A stretch of 42,491 nt of DNA from an uncultured Gammaproteobacteria bacterium (GCA_945612235.1 CALZAE010000011.1:1-42491); one strand, 5' to 3'; numbered from the stretch's first letter, positions 27,302-37,437 are shown. The notes: generated from the sequence alone by a model not told the origin. Numbers and translations are program-made.

Positions 27302-28966
27302 TTAGCCGCGGTGACGATTTCTAAAGAAATTAATCAAACCTTGGGTCGACGCATCAGTGGCGGTATTGGGTGCTTGCTTGGTTAAGCGCTGGTAGACATC
27401 CTCACCGAGTATTTTACCTAGTTCCACACCCCACTGGTCAAAAGCATTGGTGCCCCAAACCACACTTTGCACAAAGACTTTATGCTCGTACAAAGCGATT
27501 AATGCTCCTAGGCGGCGTGGGCACACGCGCTCTAGCACCAATGTGTTGCTTGGGCGATTGCCAGGGATTTCTTTGTGCGGTGCAAGGCGTTGCACTTCGC
27601 TTTCATCAAGGCCTTGATCGCGTAATTCCTGCGCAGCTTGCTCAAGGCTTTTACCTTGCATTAGGGCCTGACTTTGCGAGAGGCAGTTGGCATACAGCCA
27701 TTGATGATGATCAGCAATTTGATTGTGGCTGACAACTGGCACAATAAAATCAGCCGGCACCATGAGCGTGCCTTGATGCAGTAGTTGGTGATAGGCATGC
27801 TGACCATTGCAACCCACGCCGCCCCAGATAATTGAGCCGCTGTTATAGTTCAGTGGCGTGCCATCTTGGCGTACATGCTTACCATTGGACTCCATATCCA
27901 ACTGTTGCAAGTGTTGGGTAAAGTTACGCAAGTAATGGTCATAAGGCAAAATGGCATAGCTTTGTGCTTGCCAGAAATCACTGTACCAAATACCCAGCAT
28001 GGCCATAATTACCGGCATGTTTTCCGAGAAAGGCGCTTCTTGGAAGTGCTGATCCATGCTCCAAGCCCCGGCCAGCAATTCTTTAAAGTTAGACATGCCA
28101 ATCGATAGAGCAATAGGTAAACCAATCGCTGACCACAGAGAATAACGACCACCCACCCAGTCCCAAATCGGTAAAATATTTTCTGGAGCAATACCAAACT
28201 TAATCGCGGCAGTCACGTTGCTCGACACGGCAATGAAATGACGATCGACGCAGGCTTCAGTGCCACCTTGAGCGATATACCAACCGCGTGCAGCTTGCGC
28301 GTTTTTTAAGGTTTCTAGGGTGTTAAATGATTTACTAGACACAATAAATAGCGTGGTTTGTGCATTGAGGCTGTTGCTCAATTCGTGAAACTCACTGCCG
28401 TCGATATTGGCCAGAAAGTGACAGCGCACCCCTTGTTGTGCAAAAGGCAGCAGCGCCTCAGACACCAACTGCGGGCCTAAAAACGAGCCGCCAATACCAA
28501 TATTCACGATATCAGTGATGGGCTTTTCGCTGTAGCCGCGCCATAAACCGTTATGAATACGGTTGACCATTTCGGTCATGGTGTTGAGTACGGTATGGAT
28601 TTGTGGAATTAAATCTTCACCGTCCACCATTAAGCTGTCACCAATCGGGCGACGCAATGCCGTGTGTAAAGCAGGGCGTTGCTCGGACGCATTCACCGGC
28701 TCGCCGTTAAATAGCGCTTTGATCGCATCGTGCAATTGGCTTTGTTCAGCCAGTTGCATTAGTAAATCAAGAGTGGTGTCATCGAGTAGGTTTTTTGAGA
28801 AATCCAGCAATAAACCATCATGGTTTAAAGAGAAGCGCTGAAAGCGCTGCGGGTCGTTAGCGAAGGCATCTTGCATACGAAAATCATGCATGGCTTCGCG
28901 TTGCTGAACAAGTTGCTGCCACGCTGGGAGTTGAGCGGCATCGATTGGGTGTTGATAATGGGTCAT
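27302..28966 (-). CDS. pgi: Glucose-6-phosphate isomerase
   Basis: It interconverts glucose-6-phosphate and fructose-6-phosphate. It is about 554 residues from the ATG at 28966 ([12 protein letters not shown]); an ATG six codons earlier is possible but less like the family's usual start. [11 protein letters not shown] is the sugar-phosphate site, [15 protein letters not shown] is the first signature, [15 protein letters not shown] holds the catalytic His and [19 protein letters not shown] is the C-terminal signature with Lys. It is last in the pcnB-folK-panBCD-pgi run, as in other pseudomonads. Confidence 0.96.
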   Translation of the reverse strand: MTHYQHPIDAAQLPAWQQLVQQREAMHDFRMQDAFANDPQRFQRFSLNHDGLLLDFSKNLLDDTTLDLLMQLAEQSQLHDAIKALFNGEPVNASEQRPALHTALRRPIGDSLMVDGEDLIPQIHTVLNTMTEMVNRIHNGLWRGYSEKPITDIVNIGIGGSFLGPQLVSEALLPFAQQGVRCHFLANIDGSEFHELSNSLNAQTTLFIVSSKSFNTLETLKNAQAARGWYIAQGGTEACVDRHFIAVSSNVTAAIKFGIAPENILPIWDWVGGRYSLWSAIGLPIALSIGMSNFKELLAGAWSMDQHFQEAPFSENMPVIMAMLGIWYSDFWQAQSYAILPYDHYLRNFTQHLQQLDMESNGKHVRQDGTPLNYNSGSIIWGGVGCNGQHAYHQLLHQGTLMVPADFIVPVVSHNQIADHHQWLYANCLSQSQALMQGKSLEQAAQELRDQGLDESEVQRLAPHKEIPGNRPSNTLVLERVCPRRLGALIALYEHKVFVQSVVWGTNAFDQWGVELGKILGEDVYQRLTKQAPNTATDASTQGLINFFRNRHRG

Positions 28967-29034
28967 GCTCTGCTCAACGTCCATGGTAAGAATGGGTGGA
29001 GCAGTGACTCCACCCAGAGTACAGTCGTGAAGCC

Positions 29035-29415
29035 TTAGGCTAGCTGGACTGGAATCGCATTGCTGCTGTGGCTTAAAGAGCCGTCGGCAGCCATATATAA
29101 TAAGCTTGGCTTGTGTGTAGCCAGTTCGTTTTCGTCATAGATGCAGTATGCGCAAATAATCAAAACATCACCCACCGATGCCTTGTGTGCTGCGGCACCG
29201 TTTACCGAAATGATTTTCGAACCCGCTTCGCCGCGAATGGCGTAAGTGCTAAAACGTTCACCATTGGTGACGTTATAGATCTCGATTTGTTCGTATTCGC
29301 GAATCCCTGACATATCCAACCAATCGCCATCAATGGCGCAGGAGCCTTCGTAATCAACGACGGCGTGGGTGGTAACAGCTCGGTGCAGTTTAGCTTTGAG
29401 CAAAGTGGTTTGCAT
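29035..29415 (-). CDS. panD: Aspartate 1-decarboxylase
   Basis: It makes beta-alanine for pantothenate. It is synthesised as an inactive 126-residue precursor that self-cleaves between Gly24 and Ser25 to form the pyruvoyl group; the YEGS site is present. Lys9, Tyr58 region (YAIRGEAGS) and the NGAAAH stretch are typical. It lies 58 bases after panC on the same strand. Confidence 0.96.
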   Translation of the reverse strand: MQTTLLKAKLHRAVTTHAVVDYEGSCAIDGDWLDMSGIREYEQIEIYNVTNGERFSTYAIRGEAGSKIISVNGAAAHKASVGDVLIICAYCIYDENELATHKPSLLYMAADGSLSHSSNAIPVQLA

Positions 29416-29473
29416 GGTGTTTTCCTCTTCGACTTAACATGGCGCTTTGGTGAAAGCTTAGTTTTTGTCGTTA

Positions 29474-30322
29474 TTACAGATCAATGATCAGGTTGTCGAT
29501 CAGGCGTGTGGTACCTAGATATGCTGCAGCCAATAAGACCATATTACGGCTATCGGTATCGGCAGGTTCTAAGCTTAATGCGTCGCGTAACTCGACGTAG
29601 TCCAGGCGAAAGCCTGCAGCTTGCAGGTCGCTATTAAATTGCGCAAAGAGCGCAGCATAATCACGGTTACCGTTTTTTATATGTGTCTTAACGCTTTGCA
29701 TGCATTGCTGTAAAGCCGGCGCATCTGCACGTTGTTGCGCGTTAAGATACCCATTTCTTGAGGATAATGCGAGACCATCGCTATCGCGCACAATGGCTAC
29801 ACCACAAATCTCAATGGGCATATTCAAGTCGGCGACCATTTTACGGATCACTGCTAGCTGCTGGTAATCTTTTTCGCCGAACAGCGCGAGATCGGGCTGA
29901 ACCATATTGAAGAGCTTGCACACTACAGTGGACACACCATCAAAATGGCCAGGACGACTGCCACCGCATAAACCGCTAGAAACACCCGGCACGCTGACAA
30001 TCGTCTGCTGCGCCATACCGTTTGGATAGATGTCTTGCGCACTTGGCGTGAAAAGTAGGTTACAACCGGCGGCTTCAAGCTTGCTTTGATCGGCTGCCAA
30101 AGTGCGTGGGTAGCTGTCGAGGTCCTCGTTGGGACCAAACTGCAGTGGATTGACAAAAATACTGGCAATCACAAAATCTGCACGCGCCACCGCTTGCGTG
30201 ATTAAAGCAATATGACCGGCGTGTAAGTTACCCATGGTTGGCACAAAAGCAATACGTTTGCCTGCACTGCGAGCTTGCGCAACGCAGGAGCGTAGTTGTG
30301 CCAGTGTTTGTACGGTATTCAT
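29474..30322 (-). CDS. panC: Pantothenate synthetase
   Basis: It joins pantoate and beta-alanine with ATP. The protein has 282 residues. The ATP site [31 protein letters not shown] and the GEKDYQQL motif are all visible, with the signature SRNGYL further on. Its start overlaps the panB stop by four bases (ATGA), so the two are coupled. Confidence 0.97.
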   Translation of the reverse strand: MNTVQTLAQLRSCVAQARSAGKRIAFVPTMGNLHAGHIALITQAVARADFVIASIFVNPLQFGPNEDLDSYPRTLAADQSKLEAAGCNLLFTPSAQDIYPNGMAQQTIVSVPGVSSGLCGGSRPGHFDGVSTVVCKLFNMVQPDLALFGEKDYQQLAVIRKMVADLNMPIEICGVAIVRDSDGLALSSRNGYLNAQQRADAPALQQCMQSVKTHIKNGNRDYAALFAQFNSDLQAAGFRLDYVELRDALSLEPADTDSRNMVLLAAAYLGTTRLIDNLIIDL

Positions 30323-31119
30323 GCGCTAAACTCGTGCTCTGCGGCTGGGAAAGAGGTGTCTTTAACTGAGCGTGCATACAAGCTCATAGCATCGGCAATG
30401 CTGCTTTGGCCTTGCATAAAGTTGCGCACAAACTTAGGTGTGCGACCACTTAAAGATAAACCGAGCATGTCGTGCATCACCAACACTTGACCGTCAGCGC
30501 CAGGGCCGGCACCAATGCCAATCACTGGGATTTGCACTGCTTGACTGATGCGTGCAGCCAACTCGCTCGGAACGCATTCTAAAAGCAATAGAGCAGCGCC
30601 AGCCTGTTCCAGGGCAATAGCTTCATCGAGCATTTTCTGGGCGGATGCATCACCGCGGCCTTGGACTTTATAACCACCAAAGACGTTAACCGATTGTGGT
30701 GTCAGGCCTAAGTGCACGCAGCTTGGAATGCCGCGTTCAGCCAGTAAGCGTACTGATTCAGCCAGCCAGGCACCGCCTTCGAGTTTGACCATATGCGCAC
30801 CAGCGCGCATTAACTGCGCGCAGCTTGCAAAGGTTTGCTCAAGCGTGGCGGCGCTCATAAAAGGCAGATCGCTGAGAATCAGCGCGCCTTTATTGCCGCG
30901 CTTAACGCAAGCGGTGTGGTATGCCATCTCGTCGATGGTGACGGGCAAGGTGCTGTCTTGGCCTTGTAAAACCATACCTAGGGAGTCACCCACTAATAAT
31001 ATTTCGATTCCGGCATCACATGCTGTGGCGGCAAAAGTAGCGTCATAGCAAGTGAGCATGGTGATTTTCTCACCGCGCTGCTTTAACTGTAATAATGTTG
31101 TTAGAGTCACATCAGACAT
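30319..31119 (-). CDS. panB: 3-methyl-2-oxobutanoate hydroxymethyltransferase
   Basis: First committed step of pantothenate synthesis; it transfers a hydroxymethyl group from methylene-tetrahydrofolate to ketoisovalerate. The protein has 266 residues. The opening [13 protein letters not shown], the metal-site [11 protein letters not shown], the KLEGG motif and [14 protein letters not shown] match the family. The gene starts about 100 bases after folK. Confidence 0.97.
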   Translation of the reverse strand: MSDVTLTTLLQLKQRGEKITMLTCYDATFAATACDAGIEILLVGDSLGMVLQGQDSTLPVTIDEMAYHTACVKRGNKGALILSDLPFMSAATLEQTFASCAQLMRAGAHMVKLEGGAWLAESVRLLAERGIPSCVHLGLTPQSVNVFGGYKVQGRGDASAQKMLDEAIALEQAGAALLLLECVPSELAARISQAVQIPVIGIGAGPGADGQVLVMHDMLGLSLSGRTPKFVRNFMQGQSSIADAMSLYARSVKDTSFPAAEHEFSA

Positions 31120-31219
31120 TTAGGAAGTCCTCTTGAGTACCTGTGGGGGTACTGGCATTAAGGCGGTTATAGTCCTGATGGCTTGGCTTTAAGTCAACCA
31201 TTTATGCAGGGATGCTTGA

Positions 31220-31732
31220 TTAAATAGTACAAAACGCTGGTGTGTGTAGGCGCTGTAGAGTTGGATCTACAGGGCAGTGCTTGAGTAAGTCGGCCAAGAG
31301 GCGCCCGTCAGCGAGTTGGAAGTCCGCTGGACATAACTCAGCTAAAGGCAGCAAAACAAAAGGCCGTGCATGCATGTGATAGTGCGGCACACACAGGCGC
31401 TCATCATCTAAAATGTGCTGGCCAAATAATAGAATATCCAGATCCAGTGTACGTGGACCCCAGCGTTCAGCTTTGCGTTGACGGCCTTGATTTAATTCAA
31501 TGGCCTGCAGCTGATCGAGTAAAAAATGGGGCGCTAAATCAGTTTCTAAATAGGCGGCAGCATTGGTATAACGAGGCTGATCGCTTGGTCCTAAAGGTGC
31601 GCTGGAGTAATAAGCTGAAGTGGCAACTAAACGTGTTTTGGGCAGTTGCGCTAAGGCTTTGAGCGCCGCATCTAACTGTTGCACAGGATCAGCCAAATTA
31701 CTGCCTAAGCCAATGTACACTGCTTCCATCAA
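31220..31732 (-). CDS. folK: HPPK, dihydropterin pyrophosphokinase
   Basis: It pyrophosphorylates 6-hydroxymethyl-dihydropterin in folate synthesis. It has 170 residues. YIGLGSNLADP at the start, RWGPRTLDLDILLFG (ATP and metal site) and HYHMHARPFVLLPLAEL are the family motifs in order. It overlaps the pcnB stop by four bases. Confidence 0.96.
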   Translation of the reverse strand: MMEAVYIGLGSNLADPVQQLDAALKALAQLPKTRLVATSAYYSSAPLGPSDQPRYTNAAAYLETDLAPHFLLDQLQAIELNQGRQRKAERWGPRTLDLDILLFGQHILDDERLCVPHYHMHARPFVLLPLAELCPADFQLADGRLLADLLKHCPVDPTLQRLHTPAFCTI

Positions 31733-33093
31733 TCTTGGCCTGGTGCAGACTTGCTACGTGGTTTGCGCTTACGCTTGCGTGGCGCAGCGCCTTTACCCGA
31801 AAGGTCACTGATCATCTCGCGGCGCTCACTGTCACTGGCGTCTTGGTATTGTGTCCACCAATCACCTAAACCTTCAGTGGGTTCGCCTGCGCTTTCACGT
31901 AACAGTAAAAAGTCATAAGCCGCACGAAAACGCGGGTGAGCCAGCAAGGTGTCAGCGCGTTTGCCTGAACGGCGCGGTAAACGTTCCTGCATATCCCAAA
32001 TTTCACGAGTGGGAATACTAAAGCGCTTAGGCACAGCAATACGTTGCAGTTGCTCTAGCAAAACCTGATGCGCTGCCTCTTGGGTGGCAGGCAGGGCGGG
32101 CATGCCATCTTTTTGCAAGTGAATCGCGCGTACCGTAAGCGACGGCCACAGCAGTGCGGCAAATAAAAATGCCGGTGTAACAGGGCGGCCTGCTTGTACG
32201 CGCTGGTCCGTGCTCTTAAAGGCATTGCGCAACAGAATATCAACATTGGTTGGGCTTCTTTCAAGCGCTTTGGCCGTACCTGGAAACAGTTCAGCAAATA
32301 AATTGTATTCGCACAGTAACTCATAGGTGCGCACGGCATAACCACTGAGGAAGAGCTTGAGCACTTCTTCGTATAAACGTGCCGAAGGAATGTCACGCAG
32401 CAAGTAGGCTAAGCGCCGAATCGGCTCTGCAGTACTGTCTTCGATAGCAAAATCAAGCTTGGCTGCAAAGCGTATTGCCCGCAGCATGCGTACAGGGTCT
32501 TCTAAATAACGCTGCTCGGGATCGCCAATCAAGCGAATTAAACGGCGTTGAATGTCGGCGAAACCTGTGCTGTAGTCGTGCACTTTGTCATTGTTGACAT
32601 CAAAGTACAGGGCGTTCATGGTGAAATCGCGGCGTTGCGCATCATCTTCCATGGTGCCGTAAACGTTATCGCGCAAAATACGTCCGCTGGCATCGTGAGC
32701 TGATTGATCGTTATTGGCGACCTCGTCATCTTGCTCGTGATTGCTGCGAAAAGTTGCGACCTCAATCAGTTCACGACCAAAATGCACGTGCACTAACTTA
32801 AAGCGACGGCCGATAATGCGTGAGTTACGAAACTCATGGCGCACTTGTTCAGGTGTAGCGCTGGTGGCTACATCAAAATCTTTTGGCGGGACACCAATCA
32901 GAGAGTCACGCACACAACCACCGACTAAATAGGCCTCAAAGCCCGCTTGCTGTAGGCGCACAGCAACATTCGCAGCATTGCGGTTAAAGTCAGCACAACT
33001 TAAGCGGTGCTCATGAGCATCAAGAACTGTAGGTTGTTCTGGCTTTTTAGGCTGCAGTGGCAGGCGAAAGGGTTTGAAAAGCTTTTTCAGCAT
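31729..33093 (-). CDS. pcnB: Poly(A) polymerase I
   Basis: It adds 3' A-tails to RNAs and so speeds decay by the degradosome. From the ATG at 33093 (MLKKLFKPF) it has 454 residues; the frame stays open 27 codons further up but that extension looks non-native. The nucleotidyltransferase motif YLVGGCVRDSLIG with KDFDVATSATPEQV carries the metal-binding Asp pair, and GTMEDDAQRRDFTMNALYFD and RFAAKLDF follow. The C-terminal tail is highly basic (RKRKRKPRSK). It heads the folK-pan-pgi run. Confidence 0.95.
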   Translation of the reverse strand: MLKKLFKPFRLPLQPKKPEQPTVLDAHEHRLSCADFNRNAANVAVRLQQAGFEAYLVGGCVRDSLIGVPPKDFDVATSATPEQVRHEFRNSRIIGRRFKLVHVHFGRELIEVATFRSNHEQDDEVANNDQSAHDASGRILRDNVYGTMEDDAQRRDFTMNALYFDVNNDKVHDYSTGFADIQRRLIRLIGDPEQRYLEDPVRMLRAIRFAAKLDFAIEDSTAEPIRRLAYLLRDIPSARLYEEVLKLFLSGYAVRTYELLCEYNLFAELFPGTAKALERSPTNVDILLRNAFKSTDQRVQAGRPVTPAFLFAALLWPSLTVRAIHLQKDGMPALPATQEAAHQVLLEQLQRIAVPKRFSIPTREIWDMQERLPRRSGKRADTLLAHPRFRAAYDFLLLRESAGEPTEGLGDWWTQYQDASDSERREMISDLSGKGAAPRKRKRKPRSKSAPGQD

Positions 33094-33346
33094 AGCGGGG
33101 CCTGTTTGCGACTCGCGACAAAAAGAAAGTTCATCCACGCTGCGCGCAATAAAGTCGGCGGCAAAAGATGCCATAGGGCCGGCGCGGTCCAGCGAGAAGA
33201 ATTATTATAGTGTTGATAGCACATCATAGTTGCGATTCTACCACCGCTCGAGTGCGAGGTGAACGAAGAAAGTGCTTAAGGTGAATCGTAGGTAGGTTTG
33301 TGATTTATATGTGCGGGGTGTTCAATTGCTGTGTTGTTGAATAATG

Positions 33347-33395
33347 TTATGGGGAAGCCTGCGCTTCCCCATAAATAATTCTGTGCGTTTTTTTT
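33347..33395 (+). terminator. Perfect 12-base hairpin followed by T-run
   Basis: TTATGGGGAAGC (33347-33358) pairs with GCTTCCCCATAA (33363-33374) around CTGC. Eight T follow at 33388-33395, 13 bases later. No annotated gene ends into it on the plus strand, so it could end a small RNA starting around 33200-33300, or be an independent palindrome. Confidence 0.55.
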
Positions 33396-33811
33396 ATTAT
33401 TGTCGGCATTTTTGTTGTTGTTATCTGCCTGCTTCTTTGTTTTGCAGCTCACATTAAGCCGCTGAAAAGTTAACGTATTGCTTTGGATGCTGATTTTATT
33501 ATTGCGATATTCAGTTGATACGGTCGCTGCATGAGTTGCAGTTTTATTGTTCTCTAATCATCTGTGCCGCTGTTTTTGTTATCCTCTACAAAGTAATCAG
33601 TTAGCTGCGTCTCTTATGCTGTTGTTTTTATTATGCTAGAGCCGTTACGTCTTATTCTTATTATTAGTGTTTGTTTTTATTGTTGTTGTACGAATATACA
33701 AAGCAGGTGCTGTGCCAGCTTTTATTAATTCCTTTAAAATCAATGGCTTATGGTTTTTTATTGATTTTTGATGGGTTTTTGCGTGTGGCATGTGTGGCGT
33801 TTTTGTAGGAA

Positions 33812-33887
33812 GTGTTACCGCTAGTCACGCCGGGTGTTACCTGTGAGTGAGGTGGGTAACAGTTCCCATAAAAAAAGTGGGTAACAC
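33812..33887. promoter_or_regulatory. Four-copy operator-like array before Fe-ADH
   Basis: GTGTTACC occurs at 33812-33819 and 33834-33841; the inverse GGTAACA(G/C) occurs at 33855-33862 and 33880-33887. Starts are 22, 21 and 25 bases apart, roughly two helical turns, so all sites face nearly the same side. This is the arrangement of a regulator-binding array. The regulator is unknown. Confidence 0.6.
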
Positions 33888-34013
33888 GGCTTGAGTTTAT
33901 GTGCTGACGTTGAGGCGTATCAATGTGCGCTCAGTCATTTCAGGCTATGCTATTGAGTACATTTATAGCTCGCAGTGAATACATAGCTGCGGCATCACCA
34001 GTTGAGGTTGACT

Positions 34014-35168
34014 ATGAACCAGACCGCAAGTTTTTTTATGCCTGTTGTATCCTTGTTCGGTGCTAACGTTTTATCTGAGTTAGCACAGCGCGTTGCATCC
34101 TTAGGCGGTGCTAAGCCGCTGGTTGTCACTGACCAAGGCATGACGCAGTTGGGCTATACCAAGCAAGTCACCGATTTACTAGAGCAGGCGGGCATTGCTT
34201 ACGCTGTTTTTGATGAGACTGTGCCCAACCCGACCGACACTAACGTGAATGAGGGCGCGCAAGCCTATACCGATAATCAGTGCGATATGTTGATCTCGCT
34301 GGGTGGCGGTAGTGCACATGACTGTTGTAAGGGGGTGGGTTTATTGGTGTCTAATGGCGGCAGTATTGCTGACTACGAAGGCGTTGATCAATCCAAGCAA
34401 GCCTTGCCACCGTATATTGCTATTAACACAACGGCAGGTACCGCCAGTGAGTTAACGCGCTTTACCATTATTACTAACACCTCTAATCATGTGAAAATGG
34501 CTATTGTTGATTGGCGCGTCACACCAGATTTAGCCATTAATGACCCATTGCTGATGGTGGCAATGCCGCCGTCTTTGACAGCAGCAACAGGTATGGATGC
34601 TTTAACCCATGCCGTTGAAGCTTATGTGTCAACGGGTGCCAACCCCATTACGGATGCTTGTGCTTTACAGGCGATGCGCTTAATTGCCAAGCATTTACGA
34701 GTTGCGGTAGCGCGTGGTGATGATTTGCAGGCGCGCGATCGTATGGCGTATGCGCAGTACTTAGCCGGTATGGCATTTAATAATGCTGGTCTAGGTCACG
34801 TGCATGCCATGTCGCACCAGCTGGGCGGCATGTATAACTTGCCACACGGTGTCTGTAATGCGCTGTTGTTACCGCATGTGTGCGAGGCGAATTTAATGGC
34901 TGCGCAAGAGCGTTATGCTGATATCGCTGAAGCCTTAGGTGAGAATGTCTATGGTTTGCCCGTGCGTGAAGCTGCCGAGATGGCAGTGGTAGCGATTCGT
35001 GCTTTGTCAGTGGATGTGGGTATTCCAAGCACCCTCAGTGAATTGGGCGTCCAGGATAAAGATATTGAAACTATGGTTGAGCATGCGCAAAAAGATGTGT
35101 GCGCGGCAACTAACCCGCGTCGTTTAAATGATAAGGAAGTCGCTGCGATTTTCCGCGCTGCGATGTAA
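34014..35168 (+). CDS. Iron-containing alcohol dehydrogenase, YiaY-like
   Basis: An NAD(P)-dependent group III alcohol dehydrogenase of 384 residues. The dinucleotide loop is SLGGGSAHDCCKG and the metal-binding residues sit in GMDALTHAVEAY (Asp, His) and GHVHAMSHQLGG / NLPHGVCNA (two His). The sequence is close to E. coli YiaY as I know it. The start is the ATG at 34014 after GAGG; the frame also opens at a TTG four codons earlier. It is monocistronic, with its own terminator and the octamer array upstream. Pseudomonads use related enzymes (ErcA) in ethanol oxidation control; whether this is that gene is unresolved. Confidence 0.92.
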   Translation: MNQTASFFMPVVSLFGANVLSELAQRVASLGGAKPLVVTDQGMTQLGYTKQVTDLLEQAGIAYAVFDETVPNPTDTNVNEGAQAYTDNQCDMLISLGGGSAHDCCKGVGLLVSNGGSIADYEGVDQSKQALPPYIAINTTAGTASELTRFTIITNTSNHVKMAIVDWRVTPDLAINDPLLMVAMPPSLTAATGMDALTHAVEAYVSTGANPITDACALQAMRLIAKHLRVAVARGDDLQARDRMAYAQYLAGMAFNNAGLGHVHAMSHQLGGMYNLPHGVCNALLLPHVCEANLMAAQERYADIAEALGENVYGLPVREAAEMAVVAIRALSVDVGIPSTLSELGVQDKDIETMVEHAQKDVCAATNPRRLNDKEVAAIFRAAM

Positions 35169-35199
35169 CTTTCAAAGGCGCTATTAAGCCAGTATGTCC

Positions 35200-35230
35200 A
35201 AACGCCTCGCGCTCAACCGCGGGGCGTTTT
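35200..35230 (+). terminator. Fe-ADH terminator
   Basis: AAACGCC pairs with GGCGTTT, with inner CGC/GCG pairs, ending in four T. It could serve both converging genes. Confidence 0.75.
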
Positions 35231-35278
35231 ACATGGTGACCTGTAAGCAGTTCTTGCTTAAGGTGAATCTTGTTCTGA

Positions 35279-36181
35279 TCAGTTGTTGGGTTTAATAGCT
35301 CGACAATGCTGTAAAAAAGCATTCAGTTGCGGCGACAGCGTTTTATTGCGGTGATAAATCAAAAATAAGCGCCGTGATAAGCGCGGTAGTGGTGTTTTAA
35401 CTTCGATCAGTTCACCGCTGGCCAATGGCTGGGCGACAATCATGCGCGATAAGCAGGCTAAGCCTAAACCGGCTGCCGCGGCGTGCTTAATTGCCTCAGA
35501 GTTACTCAGTTGCATAGCGGGGCGTAATTGATGCAGGTGGGGTAACAAAACCTGCTCAACGGCTTCTTGAGTGCCTGAGCCAGCTTCACGCAGTAGCCAT
35601 TGCGCATTTTGCAGTTCATCCAGTGTCACCTCGTGTCGCGGCGGACCTTGTAAAATAGAGTGATTGGGTGCGCAAACAATGACCAGTTCATCTTCCAACC
35701 ATGGCTCAGTGATTACATCTGGTTCGTGGCATGGACCCTCAATCAAGCCTAGGTCGACTGTAAAGTGTGCAACGGCTTCGGCAATGGCAGCGCTATTGGC
35801 AATGCTGACTTTGGGCTCGCGCGGTACATGGGGCGCGCTGGGTAATGTTAATAACTTGGGTAGTACATAAATACCAATGGTGGTGCTGGCGCCAATATAT
35901 AAGCCAGAGCCGGGATGATCAGTGTGGACAAACTGCTGTTCAATCGTGCGCGCTGCATCGAGCATTTGCCGAGCTTGTGGTAACAGTAAGCGTCCGCTGT
36001 CATTGAGGATTAAGCGTTTACCCACGCGATCAAACAACTCCACCTTTAAAATGTTTTCCAGTTCTTTAAGTGCGGCGCTGGTAGCTGATTGCGAGAGGGC
36101 GATTTCTTGAGCCGCAGCGGCGGTACTGCCCTGTAGCGCTACCGCGGTAAAAATCTGTAATTGTCGTAATGTGATGTGCAT
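35279..36181 (-). CDS. yeiE: LysR-family regulator, YeiE-like
   Basis: A 300-residue LysR regulator. The winged helix-turn-helix is at 1-60 (LRQLQIFTAVALQGSTAAAAQEIALSQS region) and the effector-binding domain follows. The segments GLIEGPCHEPDVITEPWLEDELVI and SNSEAIKHAAAAGLG closely resemble E. coli YeiE. YeiE is known to respond to sulfite in enterobacteria. It is divergent from a yeiH-like gene with a shared palindromic promoter, the same pairing as in E. coli. The effector here is inferred. Confidence 0.88.
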   Translation of the reverse strand: MHITLRQLQIFTAVALQGSTAAAAQEIALSQSATSAALKELENILKVELFDRVGKRLILNDSGRLLLPQARQMLDAARTIEQQFVHTDHPGSGLYIGASTTIGIYVLPKLLTLPSAPHVPREPKVSIANSAAIAEAVAHFTVDLGLIEGPCHEPDVITEPWLEDELVIVCAPNHSILQGPPRHEVTLDELQNAQWLLREAGSGTQEAVEQVLLPHLHQLRPAMQLSNSEAIKHAAAAGLGLACLSRMIVAQPLASGELIEVKTPLPRLSRRLFLIYHRNKTLSPQLNAFLQHCRAIKPNN

Positions 36182-36226
36182 GCTTGTCTGACCGCCACTA
36201 GAAAGATCAACCTGTTAGATCGTTTA

Positions 36227-36242
36227 ATTATACCTATATAAT
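36227..36242. promoter_or_regulatory. Palindromic divergent promoter, yeiE/yeiH
   Basis: ATTATA-CCTA-TATAAT is a perfect palindrome. Each arm is a perfect -10 box, one for each direction, and the spacing resembles a LysR T-N11-A box. The -35 elements are weak (TTAGAT at 36215-36220 on the plus side), as expected for activator-dependent promoters. Confidence 0.6.
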
Positions 36243-36327
36243 GCGTTTTATTGTTTAGCGGTCCCTCTTTACACTGTTTGACATCGGGTGCTGGCACAGA
36301 CCTTTACTGAGCAAGAGAGTGTTTATA

Positions 36328-37437
36328 ATGTTACCGCCCAATAAAAAAACTGAAAATAACTGGCTGCAACGGCCCGATTGGTTGCAGTTACCTGCTGATT
36401 TGATTCTAGGGTTATTGCTGTGTGCGGCTTTATCTGCTGCAGCGGTCGCTTTAGCTCGTGTGAATTGGTTGCAAGAGCATGGTCTATCTGCACTAACACT
36501 GGCCATTATATTGGGGTTTATTGTCGGTAATACTGTGTTTGCGAAGATCACTAAACAGTGTTGGCCGGGTGTGGTGTATGCCAAGCAATATTTATTGCGC
36601 TTGGGCATCATTTTGTATGGTTTTCGCCTGACGTTTCAAGATATGGGGCATGTGGGCCTGGCCGGTGTAGTGATTGATGCTTTGGTGCTGACTACGACCT
36701 TTATCTTGGCGGTGGTGCTGGGGATACGCTTATTTAAACTGGAGCGTGGCACCGCCATGCTGATTGGTATCGGCAGCTCTATCTGCGGTGCTGCTGCGAT
36801 TATGGCTGCGGAACCTGTGCTCAAAGCCCGCGCCGAGCAAATCACAGTGGCGGTATCTACTGTAGTGGTATTTGGTACTTTAGCCATTTTTGTTTATCCA
36901 ATACTGTACAGCTTAAATCAAGAGTGGCAGTTGTTAGCCACCACTGATTTTGCCTATGGTTTGTTTGTCGGCTCTACCATTCACGAAGTCGCACAAGTTG
37001 TCGCCGCGGCAGATGCGATTAGCCCGATAGCGGCTGATACAGCGGTGATTGCCAAGATGGTGCGAGTGATGATGCTGGCACCGTTTTTGATCGCTTTAGC
37101 TGTCTATCTGGCGCGTGATACCCAAGCGCAGGCTGCCGGCCAAGGTAAAAAAGCCGGTATGCTCGCAGGCGTCAGTGTGCCGTGGTTTGCGTTTATTTTT
37201 GTCGCAGTTGCTGGGTTTAACTCTTTACAACTGCTGCCAGAAGTCGTCATCGGGCATATTGCAGAAGTGGATACGGTATTGCTGGCCATGGCCATGGCAG
37301 GTTTGGGTCTAACGACTGATATTAAAGCGATTCGTCGTGCAGGCTTTAAACCCTTGTTGTTAGCGAGCTTGTTGTTTGTTTGGCTGATTGTTGGGGGTGG
37401 TGCTTTAAACTACGCGGTCACTGCTTTACTGGCTTAA
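36328..37437 (+). CDS. yeiH: YeiH/UPF0324 family membrane transporter
   Basis: A 369-residue inner-membrane protein with about ten hydrophobic segments. The family (UPF0324, often annotated putative sulfate exporter) has the motif IGIGSSICGAAAIMAAEP and FVGSTIHEVAQVVAAA, both present. The ATG at 36328 is preferred; a GTG three codons earlier is possible. It sits where pseudomonads usually carry ruvC. With the divergent YeiE-like regulator a role in sulfite or sulfate export is plausible, and would match thiosulfate oxidation by tsdBA, but this is inference. Confidence 0.87.
   Translation: MLPPNKKTENNWLQRPDWLQLPADLILGLLLCAALSAAAVALARVNWLQEHGLSALTLAIILGFIVGNTVFAKITKQCWPGVVYAKQYLLRLGIILYGFRLTFQDMGHVGLAGVVIDALVLTTTFILAVVLGIRLFKLERGTAMLIGIGSSICGAAAIMAAEPVLKARAEQITVAVSTVVVFGTLAIFVYPILYSLNQEWQLLATTDFAYGLFVGSTIHEVAQVVAAADAISPIAADTAVIAKMVRVMMLAPFLIALAVYLARDTQAQAAGQGKKAGMLAGVSVPWFAFIFVAVAGFNSLQLLPEVVIGHIAEVDTVLLAMAMAGLGLTTDIKAIRRAGFKPLLLASLLFVWLIVGGGALNYAVTALLA

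Larger units (their letters stand above)
33094..34013. other. Long T-rich intergenic region, pcnB / Fe-ADH
   Basis: About 900 bases with no credible gene. The plus strand from about 33380 to 33790 is strongly T-rich, with recurring TTTTATTATT-like runs. A perfect 12-base hairpin lies at 33347-33374 and a four-copy octamer array at 33812-33887. The AT-rich, curved-looking stretch might bind a MvaT-type silencer; that is inference. Confidence 0.5.

Noticed and set aside
33790..33812. Sigma-54-like TGGCAT...  site before the Fe-ADH
   Set aside because: The GC half of the -12 element is missing at the required spacing.
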